11,823 nucleotides of DNA from Bacteroidales bacterium (GTDB lineage Bacteria; Bacteroidota; Bacteroidia; Bacteroidales; VadinHA17). Numbering within the stretch: position 1 is the stretch's first letter; the number at the start of each line of letters is the position of its first letter. The stretch is from contig JAOZKQ010000039.1 of NCBI GenBank assembly GCA_029935275.1, positions 1 to 11,823 on the forward strand, given 5' to 3'. Made by a program: the position numbers and the translations under genes. A model generated the notes under the pieces. That model did no database searches. It had not been told where the DNA came from and saw nothing but the letters and a program-made list of their open reading frames with translations. Below are positions 6,801-11,823 of the stretch, piece after piece.

Positions 6801-8603
6801 AGTAGGTTCAACACGTGGTGAAGATGAGGTTAATTGGCCATCGGTTGCTGTAATGTAATAGTCCAGGCCTGATTTTAGTATATCTCCTGTAGGTATTTGT
6901 GCACTCCACCTGTTGCCAGAGGTATTTGTCATTACAATTTGCTTCCATGAACTTGAAGATGTGTTTTTATAATATAGCATAGCTCCTGAGGTTATAGGTT
7001 GAACAGCATCTGTTATGTCAGCTTCAATGGTAAATTGCGTGTGTTCCGCCCAGGCATCCTTTTCGAGGTCAACAGTAGTCTGTGTACGTGCTATATCAGG
7101 GGCTGCTCCCGGGAAGTAAGAGCCTGTTACTGAGGTCGCATCTCCCTGGTGGGTAATATCCACCCGTACAGTACGTTCAGTGCCATCGTTAGTAGGGTTG
7201 GATGAACGATAACGTACTAAATAGGTGTTGCCAATTATTGTTGAAATATCATCCAGAATATTATTAAAAGGATCCATGATGTTATAATAACGGCCATTTG
7301 ATTCAGTAGCTACCAGGTTAAGTCCAGCTGATTTGGATGTGGTTAAAGCAAATAGTGTAACTAAGTTGTTTTTTACTGCATCAATAGCGTCTTGTTGGGA
7401 AGAATACCCTTGAGCCGGATTTTCATCGGCAAGAATTATGAAGATTTTCTGACTTCCTGGCCGAAAGCTAAAACCACTAATTGATTGTGTAATCGCATAA
7501 TAAGCAGGTTCTAATCTTCCATCTACAACATTTCTTCCCCAAACTGTATTCTTAAAATAATCTGCATTTGTGCTTAATTGACCCGCATCTTCAAGGATTG
7601 GCCTACCTGAATTTGCTCCTTGCCCAAAACGGCACAATCCCAGGGCGTAATTAATATCAGATGTTTTAAGCTGGTCAATAAAACTTACCATATTATTATA
7701 TACAGCATTTTGAAAATCACGGAAACTACCGCTATTATCCACCAGGAATATTATATCTGCTAATCTTGATCCTGAACCTTGGGCTGGAGGTGTGACTTCA
7801 AGAAAATCCGTCTGTAATGCATTGTTTTCAAAAGCCTGAAAATTGGTCTGATTTAATGAGTTAATTCCAATTCCGTTCTCATTTACAGCAATATTCATGT
7901 ATATGAATGGAAAGTTCTGGGGGCTTAGGTTTGTTAGTGTTGCACTTAAATTTCCTGCTGTAGAAAGTTTGATAGATATGTCATCAATAAACCAGCCATC
8001 TGAATTTATACTCTCATCGGAAGTTAAATGAAAAGCAATTTTGACTTTTTGACCTTCATAAGTATCCAGAAGAATAAGATTTTTACTAATATTAATGGTG
8101 CCTGTCCGATTATCTAAAGTAGTCCAGGTTACGCCATTATCAGTTGATATCTCAACCTTTCCAAAATCGTATTCACTTTCAAGTGAAAAACTTTCCAGGT
8201 AAGTTAGTTCAATATGTGAATTTAAATTTGAAAGGCCGGGAAGAACTATAATTGGACTAATTAATCGATAGTCCGCATTATTAACATATTTATTCTTTAA
8301 TCCGGTTCCAGCAACAAACGAGGAACCCATTAATTCTATTGTGTTTCCTTGTGCCTGGCCAACTTTCCAATCTCCTTCAAAAATCCATCCAGTATTTTTA
8401 TTTTCGAAATTTTCTGAAAAAATGGATTTAGTTTCATTTTTCAATTGGGTTTCATTTCTGACCAGGTCGTAAGTTCTATTTTTAACAGAAGCCGGCAGGA
8501 AAGAACCTTTTGGAATTCTTTGTTCATTATCATCAACCTGTGCTGTAGATACCAGGAAACAGGGAAAAAGAAATACGCTTAATAAAAAGATATATTTTTT
8601 CAT
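3807..8603 (-). CDS. T9SS-secreted modular surface protein: vWA, Ig-like, papain-like peptidase, cadherin
   Basis: The protein has 1598 residues and a signal peptide cut near VSTA-Q22. Modules in order: a MAM/jelly-roll-like domain (about 62-212, ending GWFIDDISI); a von Willebrand A domain (281-461) with MIDAS residues D289-x-S291-x-S293 and D393; three Ig/FN3-like modules (504-609, 613-715, 719-818), each with a YYIxA strand; a Trp-rich segment (820-895); a papain-like peptidase segment (about 905-1105) with GACFGFAISS (Cys939), IGHIVVPY (His1041) and VYDNN (1060-1064); a beta-rich stretch (1131-1400) with an acidic DDNEDGIFTD loop; a cadherin-like domain (1407-1505: DPDDG, FTIDPFSGTLYV); and a T9SS type A sorting domain (1519-1598: VYPIPSNG, AGLYFMKV, FTVKLIKQ). 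It is thus exported across the outer membrane and probably fixed to the surface or released. DNA for residues about 818-1350 is much lower in GC than the rest. The stop lies 33 bp before the 762-residue lipoprotein gene. Adhesion plus proteolysis is inferred; the substrate is unknown. Confidence 0.9.
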   Translation of the reverse strand: MKKYIFLLSVFLFPCFLVSTAQVDDNEQRIPKGSFLPASVKNRTYDLVRNETQLKNETKSIFSENFENKNTGWIFEGDWKVGQAQGNTIELMGSSFVAGTGLKNKYVNNADYRLISPIIVLPGLSNLNSHIELTYLESFSLESEYDFGKVEISTDNGVTWTTLDNRTGTINISKNLILLDTYEGQKVKIAFHLTSDESINSDGWFIDDISIKLSTAGNLSATLTNLSPQNFPFIYMNIAVNENGIGINSLNQTNFQAFENNALQTDFLEVTPPAQGSGSRLADIIFLVDNSGSFRDFQNAVYNNMVSFIDQLKTSDINYALGLCRFGQGANSGRPILEDAGQLSTNADYFKNTVWGRNVVDGRLEPAYYAITQSISGFSFRPGSQKIFIILADENPAQGYSSQQDAIDAVKNNLVTLFALTTSKSAGLNLVATESNGRYYNIMDPFNNILDDISTIIGNTYLVRYRSSNPTNDGTERTVRVDITHQGDATSVTGSYFPGAAPDIARTQTTVDLEKDAWAEHTQFTIEADITDAVQPITSGAMLYYKNTSSSSWKQIVMTNTSGNRWSAQIPTGDILKSGLDYYITATDGQLTSSSPRVEPTRQPFQIAILPNVKPSIAHTQITEFSSAQVLRFEATVADQTNTLDKVKIYIRNTGQLLYQSNGIEMNNSGGDQFFYEYQTTTNDNAGIEYYIAAWDDFGVQNSVGDADHPLKIELTANEKPVLNHTPLTEYIVGGNTTFEAEATDSDGTISEVTLYIRETGKSYQSFSMTTNEKDKYAYVFVATSEQENGFEYYIAAKDDQNETNQVGSESNPNKLAPVWDLGFRPDEDGWNFSNNWAAKDIPNTLRPDNYSEYLPDDWIMWPKYWWKDIDYCSKQYPLKWCLYRSSRYPSWDLMVQAYGEEISYLKPPPDAIYNPIVVKLWNKKSYSVKKKKDAIGACFGFAISSLLYYTENLKIDNKGVEDQSLIKFKLNDSSRNLINKYFIYQWTEQFQEHAEKVWNYTPTQTLNELKKRFVSQTPVSLFFHVYSKKKLGGKKNSIGHIVVPYKISKISDIIYSINVYDNNSILGSREGTIYLYTNTNEWGFYPYTSELDPKYQIYKTRLMPGNLIENYLQPSEPDTRKGRDIMQHKNIVNSPNIFLILSSPTLDIQIKNSSEGILGYSSREGLFENVTNGHPIIDLNPDSTNRAPSGYFLPKDDLKIDLTTNEDNELYLGIYSSTLNYHYSRPNANINQSDLLLINSQIANSSFYKQNISLKSANNLNFSYSYILSSEEFSDKGISIVNHDQSDKVADLEIIIPSDSNVKIFRINNFTQKKETKISFNIINSENLLLSNDTGVTTYNLKTYIGTTTKEFTIEFDSINIESNTSHLIIPAWNNLDEESVLVLIDDNEDGIFTDTMKLTTRINTAPSVTDQFFSLNEFSENGSVIGSVQARDPDDGQDLKFSIIGGNQNEAFTIDPFSGTLYVNNKDALNYGQTPEFSLLVKVRDNGQGFLSDTATITIQLINQVGTGWWDNTAIGKFNVYPIPSNGIYQIVASDLKNQDIHIRIYDTSNRLIFERKYTSVMEIQDQIDIADKAAGLYFMKVIGDKGTFTVKLIKQ

Positions 8604-8802
8604 AACATGAGGTATTTTAAATACGGATTTGTGTTGTCATAAATTTAATAATTAAATCACGGTATCTTAAAGAGGGAGCATAGTTATTTAATGAATGATA
8701 CTCCTGCTTTGATGAATGCCCTCTTTTATCGTTTGAACCGACCTGTTTTATTTACTTGAAATTAGATTAATATAAAAGCCATTTTAAATATGCTGGGATA
8801 TG
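8604..8802. other. 199-bp gap between two minus-strand genes
   Basis: No gene, hairpin with T-tract or consensus Bacteroidota promoter (TAnnTTTG on the minus strand, CAAAnnTA on the plus) is visible. The absence of a terminator leaves read-through from the upstream 893-residue gene possible, but 199 bp is long for an operon gap, so co-transcription is undecided. Confidence 0.4.
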
Positions 8803-11484
8803 TTATTTTATTCCCACCAAATCCCCAACAAATATTTTTTTATTAATTAATTGTATTTCAATCGTACATTTATTTTTGTTTACAAAGGAGATATAACCAT
8901 TGGCAATAAGTTCATTTCCATTTGACCTGGAGCTAAATATTTTGACCATATCGCCTGGTTCGGCATTGAAACCGGAAGTTTTTTCCACATAAAGAATGTT
9001 ACCTGTTTTTTGAGTAACTGTACCAATGTAACCATGTAAGTCTTTCTCAGCATTTAGTTCGGCAGTTTGTATGAATTCATTTTGTGGATTGGGTGTGTAA
9101 TTAACCGGTATTGGTTCTTTTGGTTTCCTGTTTTCTGTTATGGTGAAACTGTAATTATTATCAGGTGCGTTTATAAATTTGGTTGTAGTTTGGGAAACAG
9201 ACTTTGTATCCTTCCTGTTAGAAGAATTTTTGGATACGCTGGAGGTCTCGTAGCCTTTGTATTGTAAGGTTATTGGAGTTGCTTTCTTTTTGCTTTGCTC
9301 ATCTTTAATTATGGATTTTTTGACCGGTAAAAAAATTTTGTTTTGGCTGTATTTTCGGCTTGTACTGAGCGGAGTATAGGTGAGGTTAAATTCTCTATGT
9401 GATTCAAGTTCTTTATTTCTGATTCTTATTTGTTTGTTTTTCTGGTTTATACTTTCATTAATTGCATATAACTTGTTATTTATTGTTTTGTTGTAGTCGT
9501 TTGCAGCTTGTTGAGCTATTTCTCTGGCCACTTCTCTTTGAGCATCATTAAACTCTTTATTTCTCTTTTTTTCTTTTTTTAATGTAGTAGGTTCAATATA
9601 ATAGTCTTTCCAGGTATTATGCTGATATCCATCAGAATATCGGGTCTTTAGGGTTAGTTTATTTTCAGGTGGTTTCTGAAGCGTAACAGTAATTTGTGTG
9701 ATAAGTCCTTTTTTAGGAGATATGTCTTTTTTTATTGACTGTAATCCAGGTCTTTTTACTTCGAGCGAATATCTTTTATTTAATTCCAATTCATTAATTT
9801 GGATCTTTCCCCGTCCTGTATAATCTCCATCTATGTAGATAGAGGCATCATTTGGAGTGGTGTAAATTTTTACTTTACTGTAATTATTTGCTTTAAATTC
9901 CGGATAAAAGTGGTTTAATATTGCAGTATAATCAGTTGATTGATTATTTAAGAAAAGTGACAGTTCATTCAAGTCTTCCTTACTGGAATTCTTTGCATAT
10001 TTAATACAAGGAGTAATTTCCTTATATGCGGTTAAAAGATACCTGGCGGTTTTTATGTTATTGTTTTTTATGGCAATGTTCAATGCAGTAACACCCCGAT
10101 CATTTTTATCAATATAATTCAGTGGAACTTGCATGGCTTTTAATGTTTTTACACATTCGGATGCATCAACTGCTGCTGCATGGAATACTAATGCGTAACC
10201 ATTTGAGCTAAGGAATACCCTATAATCAGGGATGGCTTGTAAAAGCTTTTTCAATATTATTGATTGATCGGAATCAATGGCTGCTTCAACAGGGGTTTCC
10301 CCTGAATAGGTTTGCCCTAATTGAAATTTATTTTGAATGCTTTTTTCAACAAAGCCTAAGTCTCCATTTCTGATGGAACTGAAAAAAATGGAAGTAAACC
10401 TTTTATTAATCTGGTCACGGGTGTGCCTTATTTTTGGATTATTTTTATCCAGGCTATATGCCAGTTCTATATAGAATTTTTCTTTAAGAATATCATTTTC
10501 TAATTCTGCTTTTAGCATATATGCCATGGGGTTTTTGTTATTTTCAGATAAGCCTGCCTCAAGAAACATATTGGTTGCTTTCATGAAAACTTCATCACCA
10601 AATTTGTCATGCAGTTTTTTCTTACGGTATGCTACTGTAATGTAATCCTGTTTTGTCAATGTTGAGTTGTAATATACGCCTGGTTTATTACAAGCTGGGC
10701 TTAACCAGTTGGTGTTAGAATAGCTGTAGTTTTTATTCACTTCTTTCACAAAGCATTCATGAAACTTATAACAATCAAAAAAATATCGTTCCTTATCAGG
10801 ATTCACTTCAAAAGCTGCAGCTTTTAGATAATTATCTTTCAGGTTTTCATTTTCGTTTATTACTGATTTCTTAATCGGCTCCATTTTGTTTCTTAATGTT
10901 CTCTCAAGTTCCATTTTTGCCTCATACCTAAGCTGTCTCATTTGAGCTTCATATTTTCTTTTTTGGTTTTCTTGAGAGGCGCTAATCAGGACTTCCTTTA
11001 TTATCCAGTCTGCATTTTCATCTCCAGTGGTGATATTATTTTTTTTAGCAATTTGTCCAAGACTCTCTCCAATGTATCTGATATCCCTGTCAATCCGGGC
11101 TTTATTTGTTGAAGTTATCTGGTTGATTTGTTGGTCTAGATCTCTGGTTCTGCTATGGTAATCTGCGATTAGAACTTCAGGGCTTTTTGTGTTATAATTT
11201 ATATTAGATATCGAGTTTAACCGGTTTCTATGATAATTCGTTTCCAAATATGTGTTAGCCAGGTCGTTTGAATATATACCAAAACTTATTACTTCGTTTG
11301 GTACGTTGAAGGCCCTTCTTAACAGTCCTCTTGTAAAGTGGTCATCCAGTTGGTAAATACCCGGGTAACTCTGGCTAGTACCAGTTTGCGTAAAGAATAA
11401 CAACAGAATAATTGGAATAGTTGACTTTTTTAAACTGAATAGATTAAATGAGAATGAATCAGTAATATTAAAGGGCAATTTCAT
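8803..11484 (-). CDS. Exported scaffold-like protein with coiled coil, ankyrin repeats, PEGA and SH3-like end
   Basis: The 893-residue protein has an export signal with an unusually long n-region (about 20 residues) before the hydrophobic core at 22-32 and probable cleavage near TGTS-Q38; no other Met offers a shorter start. Residues about 105-215 are charged and helical, probably coiled coil. Residues 295-360 are TPR-like helices (NPMAYMLKAELEND, KEKFYIELAYSLDKNNP). Residues 365-490 contain ankyrin-like repeats (GETPVEAAIDSDQ, ALVFHAAAVDASE, GVTALNIAIKNNN). Residues 536-602 are a PEGA domain (TTPNDASIYIDGDYTGRG, YSLEVKRPGLQ). Residues 636-695 form a second charged helix. Residues 815-893 are a small beta barrel, SH3-like (GYIGTVTQKTGNILYV, PGDMVKIF, VGDLVGIK). 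No catalytic motif is seen. A role in the envelope as a binding or assembly scaffold is inferred. It precedes the T9SS giant gene on the same strand and may lead the cluster. Confidence 0.85.
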   Translation of the reverse strand: MKLPFNITDSFSFNLFSLKKSTIPIILLLFFTQTGTSQSYPGIYQLDDHFTRGLLRRAFNVPNEVISFGIYSNDLANTYLETNYHRNRLNSISNINYNTKSPEVLIADYHSRTRDLDQQINQITSTNKARIDRDIRYIGESLGQIAKKNNITTGDENADWIIKEVLISASQENQKRKYEAQMRQLRYEAKMELERTLRNKMEPIKKSVINENENLKDNYLKAAAFEVNPDKERYFFDCYKFHECFVKEVNKNYSYSNTNWLSPACNKPGVYYNSTLTKQDYITVAYRKKKLHDKFGDEVFMKATNMFLEAGLSENNKNPMAYMLKAELENDILKEKFYIELAYSLDKNNPKIRHTRDQINKRFTSIFFSSIRNGDLGFVEKSIQNKFQLGQTYSGETPVEAAIDSDQSIILKKLLQAIPDYRVFLSSNGYALVFHAAAVDASECVKTLKAMQVPLNYIDKNDRGVTALNIAIKNNNIKTARYLLTAYKEITPCIKYAKNSSKEDLNELSLFLNNQSTDYTAILNHFYPEFKANNYSKVKIYTTPNDASIYIDGDYTGRGKIQINELELNKRYSLEVKRPGLQSIKKDISPKKGLITQITVTLQKPPENKLTLKTRYSDGYQHNTWKDYYIEPTTLKKEKKRNKEFNDAQREVAREIAQQAANDYNKTINNKLYAINESINQKNKQIRIRNKELESHREFNLTYTPLSTSRKYSQNKIFLPVKKSIIKDEQSKKKATPITLQYKGYETSSVSKNSSNRKDTKSVSQTTTKFINAPDNNYSFTITENRKPKEPIPVNYTPNPQNEFIQTAELNAEKDLHGYIGTVTQKTGNILYVEKTSGFNAEPGDMVKIFSSRSNGNELIANGYISFVNKNKCTIEIQLINKKIFVGDLVGIK

Positions 11485-11527
11485 TATTAGGATTAGTTTT
11501 GGCTATTTGTTAAACCATTTAAATTTA

Positions 11528-11561
11528 CAAACATTTTATAACAGAATTTATAGATAATCAA
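11528..11561 (-). promoter_or_regulatory. Candidate Bacteroidota-type promoter of the 893-residue gene
   Basis: On the minus strand AATGTTTG (11535-11528) differs from the Bacteroidota -7 consensus TAnnTTTG at one base, and a TTG (11561-11559) lies 23 bases upstream, slightly longer than the usual gap to the -33 element. The predicted transcript would start about 40 nt before the ATG. AT-rich surroundings make chance matches easy. Confidence 0.25.
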
Positions 11562-11624
11562 GTTATTGTATGAAACCCCATGCTGGAAGTATGAACCGTG
11601 CAGTTTGAGGGATAAAACGAGTTT

Positions 11625-11657
11625 CAGGGAACAATTAACAGGGATCAATTAACAGGG
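11625..11657. repeat. Tandem repeat, 14-bp unit, about 2.4 copies
   Basis: CAGGGAACAATTAA (11625-11638) is followed by CAGGGATCAATTAA (11639-11652), differing at one base, then by a partial CAGGG at 11653-11657. Confidence 0.8.
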
Positions 11658-11673
11658 TTTGTCAGTTATCATG

Positions 11674-11703
11674 GAACAGTTGAACAAAGAACAGTTGACA
11701 AGG
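11674..11703. repeat. Tandem repeat, 15-bp unit, two copies
   Basis: The 10-mer GAACAGTTGA occurs at 11674-11683 and 11689-11698, each followed by an A/C-rich 5-mer that differs by a small shift (ACAAA against CAAGG). It begins only 16 bp after the 14-bp repeat and contains the similar core ACA-TT. Confidence 0.65.
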
Positions 11704-11720
11704 AGCTGAGGAAAAGGCAG

Positions 11721-11746
11721 TCCTCCTAGGTTGAAACTTCGGAGGA
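11721..11746. other. Hairpin between tandem repeats
   Basis: TCCTCC (11721-11726) pairs with GGAGGA (11741-11746) over a 14-nt loop. No T-tract follows on either strand, so it is not a typical terminator; its role is unknown. Confidence 0.4.
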
Positions 11747-11752
11747 AAATGA

Positions 11753-11792
11753 GACTGAGAGACTGAGTGACTGAGAGACTGAGTGACGAGGT
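11753..11792. repeat. Tandem repeat, 8-bp unit, four copies plus a decayed fifth
   Basis: GACTGAGA, GACTGAGT, GACTGAGA, GACTGAGT run without interruption from 11753 to 11784, followed by a decayed copy GACGAGGT (11785-11792). The last base alternates A/T, so the true unit is 16 bp and arose by duplicating a pair of 8-mers. Confidence 0.9.
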
Positions 11793-11823
11793 GAACGATT
11801 ATTTAAATAGTTGGGAAAAATTG

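Larger units (their letters stand above)
11485..11823. other. Intergenic region at the right edge, repeat-rich
   Basis: No gene is supported in these 339 bases. After the candidate promoter of the minus-strand gene the composition becomes richer in G and A on the plus strand, and three different short tandem repeats follow one another within about 170 bp (listed separately), with an imperfect hairpin at 11721-11746 between them. Confidence 0.5.

Noticed and set aside
11741..11766. GGAGGA followed by an ATG at 11749 as a gene start
   Set aside because: The frame stops after five codons within the 8-bp repeat, and Bacteroidota rarely use Shine-Dalgarno sequences.
11767..11823. Plus-strand open frame from GTG at 11767 to the window edge (reads into DEVNDYLNSWEKL)
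   Set aside because: Nineteen codons, partly made of the tandem repeat, cannot be distinguished from chance; a few hundred bases beyond the edge would settle it.

Overview
The window looks like an accessory region of a Bacteroidota chromosome. The evidence is a low GC content, coding starts without Shine-Dalgarno sequences, a lipoprotein-type signal peptide, and a type IX secretion (T9SS) C-terminal sorting domain at the end of a very large modular surface protein. I cannot name a genus from the sequence.

Layout: bases 1-377 are AT-rich with no gene I can support. A small exported protein with an NlpC/P60-like cysteine-peptidase pattern follows on the plus strand (378-1160). It ends inside a large inverted repeat that probably terminates transcription. 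A 324-bp convergent intergenic stretch then separates it from three genes that all read on the minus strand. In transcription order these are an 893-residue exported scaffold protein (coiled coil, ankyrin repeats, PEGA domain, SH3-like end; 11484-8803), a 1598-residue T9SS-secreted giant (8603-3807) and a 762-residue lipoprotein with a caspase-like (clan CD) domain (3773-1485). Only 33 bp separate the last two, so they are very probably co-transcribed. The first is 199 bp upstream with no clear terminator or promoter between. The right end (11485-11823) holds a candidate promoter and a cluster of three unrelated short tandem repeats.

The most striking point is that three of the four genes carry different cysteine-peptidase-like folds with apparently intact Cys/His residues: NlpC/P60-like, clan CD caspase/gingipain-like, and papain-like. 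The papain-like one is embedded in the 1598-residue protein between Ig-like modules and a cadherin module, next to an upstream von Willebrand A domain. The DNA encoding that peptidase segment has clearly lower GC (about 28 percent in hand-counted lines) than the two ends of the same gene (about 38-45 percent), which suggests the peptidase block was shuffled into an existing adhesin-like frame.

Working model (inference): the operon makes a cell-surface adhesin/protease exported by T9SS, a membrane-anchored caspase-like lipoprotein that may process or accompany it, and an envelope scaffold protein. No substrate can be deduced. All domain calls were made by eye from motifs, without database or structure searches.
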